Shown here in pieces: positions 23,499 to 36,103 of a stretch of 64,000 nt of DNA. The notes beneath the pieces were generated by a model, which saw nothing but the letters and a program-made list of their open reading frames with translations, ran no database searches and had not been told where the DNA came from. A program made the translations under genes and the position numbers. Each line of letters begins with the position of its first letter. Within the stretch, counting starts at the first letter, position 1. Source of the stretch: Plumapathes pennacea (lineage: Eukaryota > Cnidaria > Anthozoa > Antipatharia > Myriopathidae); assembly GCA_964036295.1 (NCBI GenBank), contig OZ038466.1, positions 6,970,001-7,034,000 of the forward strand, read 5' to 3'.

Positions 23499-24896
23499 TT
23501 GCGTCAAAAGCAGACAATTTGGGCCGCCAACACAAAAGGCCGGATATTTCAGTGTTCAAAGAGCCGTGAATCTCAAGGAGTGCTTTCAGCTGTACAGTAC
23601 CTCTCAAATAACAACGCAATAGGGCTTGAATCTCAACGAGTTTCATCTGTATTTCTAACGAACAACCCACGTTCTTCCTTGGGTATCGATGACTCAGCTG
23701 TACCGCAAGATATAACTCAAACAACAGACCAAAGAGCTGCTCCTTCCTTGAGCTTCAGCTGTATCGAGAGTGCAAGCATGGCAAACAATGCAAGTTCCGC
23801 ATTACCATTTACAGATGCAGTGTGCCCCGAGCTGCCGTTTCCAGTGAACATGGTTGTTTACGAGAGGACCCAAACGACTCAACTAGTCACTGTGTTGACA
23901 AGCACCGTCATCGCATTGGTCTGCCCATTTGCTGTGCTTGGCAACACGCTGGTTTTCTTGGCTGTGCTGAGGAAAACGGAGCTGAGAACCGTCTACAACA
24001 CGTCGATTTTATTCCTCGCTGCCAGTGACCTTGCCGTGGGTCTCATCTCCTATCCATCTTTTGTGGTCTACCAAGTCAGTAAATTAACCGCGGAGCACTT
24101 CTCCTGCCCTGCCCTTGTCACCTACAGCTCTGGTGTGTTTGTGTGCACTGGTTTCTCCATACTGACGCTTATTCTCATAACGCTCGAGCGATACTTGGCC
24201 ATATTCCATCCTTATAAATATCGCGATTGTGTGACGAGGAAGAGACTCGTCTCAATAATTGCATGCACATGGGTCATATACGGCGTACTGATTTTGCTTG
24301 CACGCTTCTATTTCTCCGCGAGCACAGTGACTTATAGCATTATCGCCACAGTTCTGATCCTCGGCTGTGTATTCATCACCTTGTACGTGTACTGTAAAGT
24401 GTACGCTCTCGCAAAAAGAGTAAGGTCCTCGGTGAGTCAACAAGGAAGTTTTGATTATAACATCAGCACCAACGCCATCACAACCACAACCACGACCACG
24501 ACCACCAACAGCAACAGCAACAGCAAAAACAACAACAACAATAACAAGAACCAACACAACAGGGTAGTAAACAGTACAGAGACCAAAGCCTCCAATACCG
24601 TTTGTTACATCACAGGAAGCGTTGTCTTGTGCTTCCTGCCCACAGTTTGCGCTAGCGCCGTGTACCAAGCCATGTTTCTGCCCAGTGGTGTGATTTATCA
24701 CGTCGTCTACCCCTTGACAGACTGCGCGGTTCTTTTGAGCGCGCTTCTGGATCCCTTGATCTACGTCCTACGAAGTAGACGCGTACGAGACAGCCTGAAG
24801 CAAATTATACGCAGACGGGTCGGCACTCCTGAAGAATCATCCATAGATCGAAGGAGCCGAACAGCGCACTCAGGGGGCATTGAGCTGAAAGCTTGA
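23499..24896 (+). CDS. Class A G protein-coupled receptor with low-complexity third intracellular loop
   Basis: Intronless receptor, 465 codons from the first ATG; the ATG at 23778 (MANNASSALPF) is the more likely start because it gives a normal-length extracellular N-terminus with an NAS glycosylation site (372 aa). Motifs: LGNTLVFLAVLRKT in TM1, LAASDLAVGLISYP in TM2, LITLERYLAIFHPYKY after TM3 (ERY in place of DRY), a C-F-L-P form of TM6 (LCFLPTVCAS) and DPLIYVLRSRRVRDSLKQ in TM7 (DPxIY). The third intracellular loop carries a run of nine threonines then Asn/Ser/Lys-rich sequence, encoded by ACC/ACA and AAC triplets. It is unlike the other three receptors of this window. Relation to known ligand classes is not clear; orphan. 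Confidence 0.88.
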   Translation: MRQKQTIWAANTKGRIFQCSKSRESQGVLSAVQYLSNNNAIGLESQRVSSVFLTNNPRSSLGIDDSAVPQDITQTTDQRAAPSLSFSCIESASMANNASSALPFTDAVCPELPFPVNMVVYERTQTTQLVTVLTSTVIALVCPFAVLGNTLVFLAVLRKTELRTVYNTSILFLAASDLAVGLISYPSFVVYQVSKLTAEHFSCPALVTYSSGVFVCTGFSILTLILITLERYLAIFHPYKYRDCVTRKRLVSIIACTWVIYGVLILLARFYFSASTVTYSIIATVLILGCVFITLYVYCKVYALAKRVRSSVSQQGSFDYNISTNAITTTTTTTTTNSNSNSKNNNNNNKNQHNRVVNSTETKASNTVCYITGSVVLCFLPTVCASAVYQAMFLPSGVIYHVVYPLTDCAVLLSALLDPLIYVLRSRRVRDSLKQIIRRRVGTPEESSIDRRSRTAHSGGIELKA

Positions 24897-25441
24897 ACCC
24901 ACCATAAGTTGATTATTTATATGATGTATTAATCTACGTCCCTGTACAGGTCCAAAAAAAAAAAAGGTTTAGAAAAGGGCTCGTGCATCGCAAGATCGAA
25001 GGAGGACAATTCATTCGAGGACACTGAACTAAAAGCTTGAAAACCAGTCCTAATTGATGTAAGTCCTGAGCTGGTTCAGAAGAAGTCCTCTGAGACAAGT
25101 CACTACTTCTCAGTGGAGAACTTGATTTCACTGATCACAGGACGCGGCGACTCGAACTCAGACGTGTACGGAACTATAAATGCTTGCCCTAAACGGTTGG
25201 CAAAGAAAACAATTTCGAAGCACGCCAATTTTTGCCTGTTTTATGATCGTGAAAACTGAGACATGTAATTAAGAAATAATAATCCAAGCCGAATCAGAAC
25301 ATTAGGCAGCCGTGATAAGCGGGAACATGGCTGTTTATTAGACAAGTATATAAGTGAAACTTAATATCGGACGGGCATATTGCTAAATTAAGAGGTAACA
25401 TGATATGCACGGAAGTAGAAATCAACACGACGAAAAGAAAG

Positions 25442-25509
25442 TAGCCTGTGTACAGCCGTCCCATTCTTCGTACCGAGGTACAAAGAATGGGACGGCTGTA
25501 CACAGGCTA
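25442..25509. mobile_element. 68-bp near-perfect palindrome
   Basis: TAGCCTGTGTACAGCCGTCC on the left and its exact complement on the right, continuing through CATTCTT/AAGAATG; the loop is CGTACCGAGGTACAA, itself partly palindromic. It looks like the two ends of a DNA transposon with nearly all internal sequence lost. It would form a very stable hairpin. Confidence 0.85.
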
Positions 25510-26589
25510 AAAGAAAGCAGTTTGACCGGTGGAGTCGCTACAGGAAGTTCATAAAAAGAACAAATTAGGAAATAACGTCATTACTTTAACGAGAAGAGTG
25601 CAAATTCTAAACATAACCAATTTATGGACAATTTATAGGCTGTCCGCCCTGTTTGTAACCACGAAATCAAAAACCCTTGCCTTTGTACATTCCAAAAGCA
25701 GCTAAAAACCCGCCGCTTACCCTTGCTGAAACAAGGTTTGTTTTGCTTTCGAATGCTGGCTGATTTATTTAAGATTGAAAGTAAATGTCTTCGGCATTCT
25801 ATTGGCGGCACCTTTCCCAAAGTATTAGTGATGATTAATAAAATCCGGTGACTGGAGTCACTTGCTAAATGTAGCACTATGCATGTAAATCCCTTGTATG
25901 ATATAACACAGAACAAACATCATGGGATTCCGCTTTCCAGTTAACACGGAAATGGAGAAAAAATATCTTTTTTCGAACTGTATAAAATTAAGTCTTTTAA
26001 AACTTCGCCAACAACTAGCATTGTCTCACTTGAAAGGCTGTTCAAATAAGATGAGTTCACACTGATCGCTTCCCACTTATTCCTCACAGAGAAAAGCACC
26101 GCATAAAAGGATGTTTAATAAAACAGCATGAACTTCCCTTGAAAAAATCGGTGACAAAAACGAAAAAGGAAATTCTGAGAAGTACCGGAAATTACTTATA
26201 CGAAATTTCCAATTCACATGCAATATCTTTTTATCCTCGAAAAATTGCGTTCATGTTCAATAAAGAGACATAACACGATCATGCAGGTGTGTAAACATCT
26301 TGCTTCTCGTATCATGTCGGCCGGCTTTGAAGTAAGGCCATATAATGAAAGTTAGAAGTTAGAAACCCCCCACGCGACACAGCTGTTCAAAGACGATATT
26401 TATAGAGTATTAAGATGTCGGGAACGTACGGGGTGAACTCTGTAAAAATGTATTGGCTGACGTTTCGAGCGTTAGCCCTTCTAAAATAAGATATCTATTT
26501 TGGCTATGGATCGGAACTGTTTCGTAAATACCAGTTCGGATATTGTAGGGTTCGCAAGCTTAAACTCTGTGCTCGTATAAAGCGACCAC

Positions 26590-26772
26590 CCGCTGCTCCT
26601 CCCCCTCCCCCTCCCCCTCCCAATTTTCCTCCCGTCTCCCCTTCTCCCTCCGCAGCTTTAGCCTCGCCCCATTCCTACTCCGTTACGAAAAACAGAACTG
26701 GAACTCGTCTGAAACACATGGGAACGAACGGAAACAAACAGCAACGAACGGGAACGCCTGCACTGCAGGCTA
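26590..26772. mobile_element. Truncated copy of the TAGCCTGCAATGCAGGC MITE
   Basis: The right end reads GGAACGCCTGCACTGCAGGCTA and the preceding C-rich stretch with GCCTCGCCCC and ACTCCG matches the right half of 21972-22290. No left terminal repeat is found. Confidence 0.65.
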
Positions 26773-27690
26773 TGAAGGATGTATTTCTGTCCAAAGAACA
26801 CTGACTAACTTTTAATTATAGCTACTATTAACTACGGCCAGCTTAGCCGACTTTTTTGGTAAAAGGAGAAGGTGGTTGGAGAGGGGTGCTTTCTCCTCCT
26901 TTCTTTCTCTCTCTCCCACCCCTCCCCAACCTTTACTCTATTCACCAAAAGAGTTGGCTACACAGGCCGTCTCAACATTGCAGGACTTCATATAATAGTG
27001 GTTAAGTAGTTATAATTAAAAGTTAGATAATTTCACGTTCATGAAGAGGTCCAGTTTGATTAGAGTTTAGAACGTGATATAAATTGAGTAATCCTAAACT
27101 TGGAATATCTAGATAGACGATTTATAAACAAGCTTCACAGAAAACTGACAGATGATTCGGTATTGAAACTCTTAAAATGTGGCTCTTATAAGTCGTATAA
27201 ACACGGCATTAATTGAGTCTCGCTTGAGTTTCCACATGTCTGATAATTTGACTAACATAATCGATTACTCAATACTCTCTCATTAGTCTTTTCATTTCTT
27301 TGTTTATCTATCACATGCTTTTATTACGTAAACGAGAGTATAAAATTCTACATATTGTATTCCACCATCCTCTGAAAGTCTCTTCGCAAGGTGAACGGAT
27401 AGGCTATATCCGGATTGAGCAGTTTCAAGGCTAGTCACATCATTATTTCACCAAGCCCATTCACCATCTCCCATACTACAGGTCTTGCCTTCAAAATCTG
27501 CACAAACATCTCGACTTTCCCCGATACAATCGAACCCGGCTCAGCGTGTCCGAAGAATATTGAGGGCTAATTTCAAACCGTATGGAACTGAAAATACGAT
27601 AACTAAGCATGGTGTGAACGCACTTACCAAACCAACAATGTCCGCAGAATCATCACGGCCGTTCAAAGACCGTTGATGAAACTAGCCGCA

Positions 27691-27820
27691 TACCGTAAAT
27701 CCTCGAATAAGCATTCCCCCTCCCCTCAAATAAGCGCCCCCTTCGAATAAGCGTCCGCTCTCCGCCTTATTCTAATTTTAAAGTAATCACCCGGGGGCGC
27801 TTATTCGAGGATTTACGGTA
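27691..27820. mobile_element. 130-bp MITE with TACCGTAAATCCTCGAATAA ends
   Basis: Left TACCGTAAATCCTCGAATAA and right TTATTCGAGGATTTACGGTA are exact complements. Inside, AATAAGCGCCCCC-like motifs repeat. TA at both extremes suggests a Tc1/mariner-type insertion. Confidence 0.85.
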
Positions 27821-28389
27821 TGCAAACGCGCCAAATCTTTGACGTTGCGCTCCGAACAGCGGGACACAATTTGAATTAGAGAGTGAGAGAGGATGAAAGA
27901 GACAAACCAACCATACAGTAGTCTCATGGTCATATTATAGTCATGATACTAAAGATGCCATCCTCAAAATAGTTTCAGGCGGGAGATTTTGGTCGGGGTT
28001 CTGGGACCAACTCGGTCAAATGGCGTGGCTGTGGTGGGGAAGGGTGAACTTTTTTTGTTGCATTAAACCTTTTTTTAATAGGAAAAAGATCTCCAAAATA
28101 TGTTCTTGATCGTGGGAAGCGGGAGGTTTCAGGTTCATGCGGGAGATCGACGTGAGTTAGCGAGTGAGCGGGAGACTCCCGCATAAAGCGGTAAGTTGGC
28201 ATCTCTGCATTGTTAAGTCAAACAACGTACAATTCAATCACCCACATCTCAAGTTAATCGCGAGTATAAGTCATATTTTTCACATAACGTCATAACGAAT
28301 CATGTGATCAACAACAACCAATCACCGCGTGCAGATTGTCAACGGGTAAAAAAATATTGCCCCTGTGCAATCTATGACTTGCTGTCCTT

Positions 28390-28800
28390 TCAGGGCACGA
28401 GTAAAAAGTCTTGTTATAGTCCCAGGAAGGTTTCCTGAAAGTTTCAATTAGAGTTTTTAAATTTTGGTGACAAAACCGGCCGTTTTTGAGAAAAAACCAT
28501 GGGCCATTATTGCTCTTGCATCTTTTTCAGAAAATGCTCATTTCTGGCCTAATCTCACAATCGTATCAAACTTTCAGGAAACCTTTGGGACTATAACGAA
28601 CCTTTCCATACACAACTTTTGATATTTCACATAGCCCGGCGCGAGATATAAGAGCAAATTACTGACCAAATCATTGACAATCAATGGGTTGGTTTGTTGC
28701 TACATCTCGTCAACGGCTGAAGAAAAATAAGACAAATGTATAGCAAAAAACCACTCGTTATAGTCTCAGGAAGGTTTTCTGAAAGTTTCAAAAAGTTTTG
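28390..28800 (+). repeat. Repeat block related to 2752-3160
   Basis: Shares the order of blocks CTTTCAGGAAA, GGGACTATAA, TTTTGATATTT, GCCCGGCGCGAGATATAA, AGCAAATTACTGACCAAA with 2925-3150, and contains a second diverged unit at 28755-28800 (TATAGTCTCAGGAAGGTTT). It is a diverged interspersed repeat. Confidence 0.55.
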
Positions 28801-29059
28801 AAATTTCGGTCAAAAATCGGCTATTTTTGATAAATGATAAGCCGTCGGGATACACATCAAAAATCGTCTCCGGATTTATATCTGGATGTGTTATCCGTTT
28901 GACGAAGAACTCATCCAGACGGATAACTCGTCTCTGCATAAATTGGTACAATTCGAGAAGGGCCCTTCTTCAAGCCACAATCCACTAGCTAGTGAAAGTC
29001 AGATGACTTAGCACTCCTCCTATAAATTATGATTACATAAAAAGGTTTATAGTGCGGAC

Positions 29060-32000
29060 CTAGGTACTATATAGTTTGCTGAGCTGTGTTATCACTGCTG
29101 ATAGAGTTGGATTGCCGCCAAGGGAAGAGATCAGCTCCGATGCTCTGCAGAAATAAAAATGGGAATACAACTTGCTTTCAGAAAAGCTTAATAGAGGACA
29201 CTAGAATTTAGTGTGGTTCTCCTTTATGAAGTAAATAATGTATGGATGAGTAACAAAAGTGAAAATTGCATGATCATTTTAACAGAACTATTATCCAGAA
29301 GCCAATCAGAACGCGCGAAAAGCACTAGTATTCACTTGTGTGTTGTATACAAAACTCAATAAAGCACGCGCACGTCAGTCTGATATCAGCAGCTTCCGTC
29401 AAACCTGGTTCTTTTTCTTTTTCTTCTCTCTTTTTTTTTTTTTTTTTTTTTTTTGGTAGGTTATCATTTGCATTATCAGATAAAGAAATAAAGCACTTCT
29501 TGTCAACGTAACACATCGAGTTATACAAGCAACTGAGAATTCGAAAGAACGCCTCGCCAAACTTTCTCACACAAATTCCCGCGTGCTTCAATGTACATGG
29601 CACACTGACGCATGTTCTATTTCTTTAGTAAATTATTGCATAGTCTAGTGAGCTGATGGCTGCCTACTTGTCAAATATAATATTGTCACCTTTCTTCCAG
29701 TTCTTTTAAAACTGTCCTTGTGTAAGCAAAAGAACCAGCCTGAAATCACATAAAGATGTCTTCTTAGTGTCATGCGTCCATATTGTACATCTCCTCAAAG
29801 GAGATAACATGTCATTTACAGACGTCACAATGCTTAATGTGAATTTGGGTAGGATAAAAAAATGAGTACATATGTTCTGGATGATCATTTGTGAGTGCAA
29901 TTCAAGGTAATGTCTTCAACTTTTGAAATCTGAGTTTAGATCAGTCAAGTCATAACAAACGTAAACTGGAAAATTGTATATTATACGTGTTACGTTCCAA
30001 AATGTGTCCATACCGGTAATATGTATAACATGCAGATATTCAGACAGAATGCACAGACAGCTCTAAAAATGCAGTATTTTACAAACGCACAATTTTGTGT
30101 ATAAAACAAATTAAATGTCTGCATTTTATAGTATCCAAAGTCAATTAGATAATATAAAGTCGCATCAAAATGCATCCAGAACTTTACCTGTTCTAAGCAC
30201 TCAACACAATATTTCTTGATATCAACATCCTCCGTTCTCTGCTTCAAAATATCTGGGGTTGTCTCAAGTGAAGGAACATACATTAGCTGTATAAACGAGG
30301 ACTGGACAAGGTTGGTAAAAGTATGTTATGGATTATCTCAAACTAATCACAGTGGGCCGATTCAGTACACCAAGGACGTTCAACCGTTCCTTAGCTTGAT
30401 CAGTGATTACACCAAGTTTAAAATTATTGGGTCTGTTACATAACGTAAAATGATGGCTGAACATTGCTTGGGAACAAAGAGTTGTTTAGACCAAGGTTAG
30501 CTATTGTTTAAAAAGGGTGAGTTTATTGGCCGCCGCAAACAAGCTGTTAGTGCATGTATAACGCCGTCGAAGCTCTCTGGGCGGACACTCTCGTAAGCGG
30601 ACAGTTCCCTATACGAACGCCTCTACGAAACTCCGTTTAAATTCTAGTTCAGTCAAACTCTGTGTTTACACATCGTCGTAAGCAAACAGTTCCAGTTACG
30701 GGCACACTTCTACTGCTTCCACGAGCTTCAACTGTACGTAGTATCAATTTCAAGAATATTGGTCCTCGGCAGCTCCAGCGCATGCGAGATGAAGGACAAC
30801 AAGTTCTTTGGCCTGAATGCATTTCTCTCGTATGATTGCTCTTCTTTCTCCTAGTTTTCTATTTCACTGGCTCCACCATTTTTTCAAAATGAACTTTTCG
30901 CTGGAGTTTAATTTCGTGGATTTGCCGATTATTTGCGTTTCGCGGGAACAAATTTTTGCGAATTTTATTTCAGGCTTTTGCTGCTGGGAACAAATTTTCA
31001 CGGAACTCGGGCAAGTTCCTGTCAAAGAAGATTGAAATATTGTTTGCGGTCAATTTAATTTAATCTAAATAAATGGAGTAATTTTCGTGAATTTTATTTT
31101 TACGGGATCTTTGGAAAATCCGCAAAATTCGCTAAAATTAGAACTCGCAAAAATTTCGTGCCACGCGGTAGTTTGTATAAGACGGGACACGTGGTAGGAG
31201 TAGTGGTCTCTGCCGTTTCTTCAGTCACTTACTCTAACTGAACGCTTTTTAAGAAGGACACCTCTCTAAAAGGGACGATTGGAGCTGGTCCCGAGGGTCC
31301 ATCTTGGAGGAAAATATCAAAATATAAGGGGTATTAAATCAGGGTATGCTGTATACTGGTCCATTTCATACATGACATTGTACACACACACAAACACAAT
31401 ACATATATGTCCCGATGGTTACCAACCAAGTCTTGCATAAAAAGATACTCATTATTTTGGTGCTCTCTGGGTCACTCCGGATGCCATGGATCAGGGGGAA
31501 TGAGAACTTGCCCTCAGTCAGATCCTCACAGAAGCTTTTGTTTTCTTTATACTGCAATAAAATCAGAAGTTCAATATTACATGACTGGAAAAAAAAAGAT
31601 AAAACCTTAAATTATTTACAGAACAGTCAAACATCTCACGTAAGTTCTGTAGGATATAAAAGTTGTTCTTCGCACAATATAACAAATTCAAATAACTGAC
31701 CTCTTCTGAGAGTAAATTGGCATAGTCATCTCGAATCTGGAAATATAATGCTAAGGTGTCCAACAGTGGGAGGAAGTCACTGAGAAGCAAAAAATATAAC
31801 AACATGAAAAGTCAAAAATACCTTGTGTGGAGATAATAACGCATTGTGAGAAGAAAATTTTGAAAGGATATTATTTATCTGTTATCGTGTTTCCTTCAAC
31901 CTTTCTTCAATATAATTGGAAAATTATCACAATGTCTTAATTGCCTCATGTAACCTGTATTTTAGAGCAGTTCCATAGATGCTGTCTATTTTCCAACTTT

Positions 32001-35000
32001 TACTTCCATTGTGGAAATTCACAAAATATCACACACTCTAACAATAAGCTAGTAATAAATTATTACTAATACAGACTGTCAACCTAAAACTTAAGTATAA
32101 CTCAGCCAATAGGCCTTTTGAAATAATGAGGTCACATCACCCAAAATTATAGCATGAACTAAAATTCACTTTGGAGTATGTAATAAAATAATGAAAAAGC
32201 ATAAAACAGTTATGCAGACTAGCAAAATTTTAGGTCAACAGCATTAAACAATCAAATTTGGCAGCATTTTGATGTTCAGAAATATTAAGGCCAAGATTTC
32301 TATGAATTATTAAGTATTCCCATGTACAAAATATTCTTTCTTTTTTTAACAAATTGTCACAGAAGACCTACAATGGTATTCTAAGATTAGTCCCTAGAGT
32401 TCTGTATGTTAGTTTTTAATAGAAAGATTTGTAAAAAGTTAGGGGACACAGGAAGACACAATGGACAGTACCTGTGGTTTTCACTAAACACCTGCATCAA
32501 CCTGACAGCCAGTCTGAAAAGACCACCAGTTTCTAAACAAAAAGAGTATAAAAATACTATATTAACAGTACATAATGGGCCTTTCCAAAAACATATATGT
32601 AGTTTTCAAAACACGGCTTTGATCTAACACAGTTTAAAATAATGAGTCATGAAATGAATCAAAATTGCAGGCATTACAGAAAAAAAAACAAAAAACAAAC
32701 AAACAAACAAAAAAAAACACTAAAACGTTTAATTCACAACTTGCTTAAAATAATCAATTCTCACTCCATCACTCAGAGAGTTTATTTGTACAAAAAAAGA
32801 GTGATATACAAAACTATGAAACATGAAGGGCATACATGAACAGGAAATAATCATTAGAAGATTGTACAAAATCATTAAAACAATACAAACTACACAGAAG
32901 CCTCACTTTTGCAGACCATTGTTCTGTATTCCTCCTCTGTTGGACATAAATAACAATCCCTCCAATAAATATCCATACCCTGCCCTCTGTGCAACTCAAG
33001 GAGTTCCTCTGGAATGTGAAAGAGAGGAGTTTGAGATAAATGCAGCCTTATTTTACACAGGGGGCAATGAAAGCAAAACTTGGCAACTATGCACCGTAGC
33101 TCAAACACAAGTTGTTCCCAGACAGTTCAAACAGAGCAAGGAATCTGGAAATATCTACTAACCCAATGGGAAAGTCTGGTAGCCTCAGGATTTTGTTGTG
33201 CCCTGCTCATCCAAATACAGTCAACTCTCTCTAAGCAGACACCTCTCTAAAGCAGACACCCCTCTAAGGTGGACAGCATAGATTTGGCATGTTTCTCTGT
33301 AACTGAACTCTCTCTAAGGCAGACACTAAATCTAGTCCCGAAGCTGGTGTCTGCCTTAGAGGGAGTTGACTGTATAACAATATTATGGGAATAATGAATA
33401 CAATATTATAATTATCATAGCAATGACAATAATATTATTATATAGTATTGTAGTCATGGTATTAAATAATATTATAATCTTGATCAATGAATAATAAACA
33501 CAAAAAATTGACAAGATTTTCAGATATTGATTGAAACAACATTACTCTTCTGTACCTGTGATACACATTACTAGCAAGAGACTATGATGACAGCTTTTGT
33601 TTGACAGCTACTGTAAGAACTAATTATTAATTTACTGCCATTCTTTTACAGTATTTACCTGTGAATGCTTGAATGCACTGGGGGTGGCCCAGTGACAAGA
33701 CTCTCTCTAAAGACTGAAAATACATGTAGTTGGCTGAATTTATTGTTTGTGCTACTCCATAAATATTGTGAGCAACTGAAAAATAAACAAACAAAAACAG
33801 AAATTGAAATTAGAGATCAAAATAATATATGAAAACAGTACACCCTTGACTGAAGTAAAATATAAAATATAACAAAATATATATTAGACAGAATTACTAC
33901 ATGTTCTATAATTACTGATCTAATAACATGCATACAATAATTTCTGCATTCTGATTGGCTGAGTGCATGTCAATTTATCCCAAACAGTGCAAAAATGTGT
34001 AATTAACAGTGCAGAAATGTGAAATTAAGAGTGCAGAAATTTGAAATTGAAAATTGCTGACAGCTGGCACACGTATTTGCGGCAAAGCCAAACAAAACAG
34101 AAAGCGTATTTTCATTCCTCAGGACAATTCCGATTCTGTTTACGAGAAAACAAAGTTCTTGAGACACTTGTGAATTGTAACGAAACTAAAAAGAATTGTG
34201 CTATGTAAATTATTGTATGCATGTTATTAACGAGTAATTGCATGGTTTATCGTGCAGTTTTGGAATAAATGAGCACTTGTAAATTTTTCAAAGACCACAA
34301 ATTGCACTCACGCGGCACTAGTGCAATTTTGTCATCTTTGAAAAATTTACTCGTGCCCATCTATTCCAAATTGCACTTGAAATCATGCGATTACCTACAA
34401 ATACCATGTAGTACACATTACTCATTAATAATGCTACTGTAAACAATAAAATTTATTAATAAATTTAATGAAATTTAATGATAGGGATAGTGTTAGTTAT
34501 ACACAGCAGGTAGCCTTTTCTCACCAGGGATTCCCCTTCGTAGTCTAGAATTATCTTCTATGTCGTCAATCCTGTCATTGATAAAAAATAACAATATGTA
34601 TCATTCATTTGTTGGTAGTATGGAGTGTGGTGAATTTGCAGAATTTCCTAGGTATCATCAGACTTAATGCTTACAGTAAACTGGAATTGTGCAGTATGCG
34701 AACGACTTCTGAGATTATTTCCAGCTTCTCCTGAGGAATTGCAAGCCAAATATTGAAGGCCTGAAAACAAAGAATACAGTCAACTCTCTCTAAGTGGACA
34801 CCTCTCTAAAGTGGACTACAAATTTGGTCCCTGCCAAATTTCACTTATTTCTCTGTAACTGAACTCAAACAATTCATTCAAAAAACCTCTCAAAGCGGAC
34901 ACCAGATGTTTATAAAATTTTATAACAGACCCAAAATTAACGCAATGTGGTGACAGGTACGTCTCTGGTTTTAATAAAGCAAACCAGATCTGAACGTAGG

Positions 35001-36103
35001 AAAGAATCAATGCATATCGTCACTTTTCCTGTCAGTTATCTGCACTTTACCGGTGCAAATACACACTTGCACAGCAAATGTTCTACTGGAGTCACTTGCA
35101 TTCTTCTTTTGCTTTTTCACGTCTTGGTTTCAATCAACGGTGGTTTCAATCTTTTCATTTTCTTTGTCCATGAACTTTGCTATCCAGGCCACAGCCTCTG
35201 GAACATCTTGAAGCTTGTACTTACAAAGTTTCTTTCATAATGAATGGAAGTTATGAATCTGACTCCAAGTAAAATAACAGGCAACACAAGCAAGTTTTGT
35301 TTTTAAGGTTAAATCACAAACAATCAAAGTGCGTATGAGCTGTGTTGGATTCCGTTAGAACTAAAAGAGGTGCAACCAGTCCATCATGTGATTACATTGT
35401 ACACTGTAATAAGGCACTGGTTTCAGTTTTGAGGTTCAGGTATCAGGTTACATGAACTCTCTCTAAGGCAAACACCTCTAGAGCTAAGGTGGACAATAAA
35501 TTTGGTCCCGAAGGTGTCTGCCTTTAGAGAAAATTGACTGTAATCATCAGTATGGGCCAGATCCAAAAGTTGGTTTGTATTAATCCTGATGTTGGTTTGT
35601 ATTAATCCTGACTACTTAGTACTCTTCTTTAGAATTCCCCCCCCCCCCCCACAGCCATAGTGAATTATCCCTTGTCTGGACTCTTATTTACCACGGTAAA
35701 TCGACCAATCAGAGACCGAGAAACTAGCGTGCTGTGGTAAAATGCACTTTATACATATAAACACACCTGTATCAATCTCTCCCTGACTTGTTTGCCTGGA
35801 ACTTGCAAAATGTAATTGTATGGTTCCACAAGAATCTACAAAAAGAAAACGGTTTATTATACATTTGAATATAAATAAAATAGCAATTTTGGAAAAAAAC
35901 GACGTAGTCATACATAATATTAACATTTAGCAAACTTCCGTGGTGTGAACTCTTATTTACCACGATTTTAGGTCACCACATGGTCAAAATGTTGTGAACT
36001 CACAAGGCGCTTCGCCAAGTTGTGGTAAAGGAAAATGGTCGACATTTGGGGGATCAAACTTATAAGTCACCTTTTCTTGAGCTGTGTTGCCGCTTGTCGC
36101 CAT
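29060..36103 (-). CDS. GGPS1: Geranylgeranyl diphosphate synthase
   Basis: Twelve exons give a 298-aa all-alpha prenyl synthase that extends farnesyl to geranylgeranyl diphosphate for protein prenylation. Exons, 5' to 3': 36071-36103, 35767-35835, 34675-34760, 34525-34571, 33659-33775, 32907-33008, 32472-32532, 31701-31779, 31449-31551, 30188-30252, 29690-29739, 29060-29144. All boundaries are GT-AG and the frame is open throughout. The first aspartate-rich motif is [14 protein letters not shown] (D65, D66, D69) and the second is IRDDYAN (189-193). The family signatures [53 protein letters not shown] and [12 protein letters not shown] match vertebrate GGPS1 closely, and the length is as expected (human about 300). 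Start [11 protein letters not shown] lies on a short first exon. Introns contain several MITEs. Confidence 0.95.
33218..33372. mobile_element. Tc1/mariner-like MITE (CAGTCAACTC family), copy 2, in a GGPS1 intron
   Basis: Ends CAGTCAACTCTCTCTAAG and complement of CAGTCAACTCCCTCTAAG, flanked by TA (33216-33217 and 33373-33374). Inside, GACACC/AGACAC and CTCTCTAA motifs repeat. Confidence 0.88.
33928..34394 (+). repeat. 450-bp interspersed repeat, copy 2, in a GGPS1 intron
   Basis: Matches 15036-15483 with scattered substitutions; begins AACATGCATACAATAATTTC and ends near ATCATGCGATTACCTA. Contains an extra short duplication (GTGCAGAAATGTGAAATTAA repeated) relative to the other copy. Confidence 0.85.
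34777..34912. mobile_element. Tc1/mariner-like MITE (CAGTCAACTC family), copy 3, partial
   Basis: Begins CAGTCAACTCTCTCTAAG with TA outside it and continues with GGACACCTCTCTAAAG and AAGCGGACACC motifs, but the opposite terminal repeat is not found. Its left end lies only 16 bp from the splice acceptor of GGPS1 exon 3 (34760). Confidence 0.7.
35451..35540. mobile_element. Tc1/mariner-like MITE (CAGTCAACTC family), copy 4, in GGPS1 intron 2
   Basis: Short copy: left end CATGAACTCTCTCTAAGG (diverged), right end complement of CAGTCAATTTTCTCTAAA; TA on both sides. Inside AAACACC and GTGGACA motifs. Confidence 0.75.

Larger units (their letters stand above)
24897..29059. other. Intergenic, repeat-rich region
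   Basis: No coding exon supported across about 4 kb. Distinct elements inside are given separately (25442, 26590, 27691, 28390). About 26450-26500 contains GCTGACGTTTCGAGCGTTAGCCC in part, a terminal motif that recurs, diverged, at about 43890-43960 and 55960. Confidence 0.45.

Noticed and set aside
30893..31160. AT-rich inverted segments with GGAACAAATTTT and AAAATTTCGTGCC
   Set aside because: Suggest a decayed MITE in a GGPS1 intron, but terminal repeats are too diverged to define ends.
34930..35260. Minus-strand frame [17 protein letters not shown] inside GGPS1 intron 2
   Set aside because: Looks protein-like but ends quickly in stops, has no place in the GGPS1 alignment and matches no family I recognise; possibly a decayed insertion.
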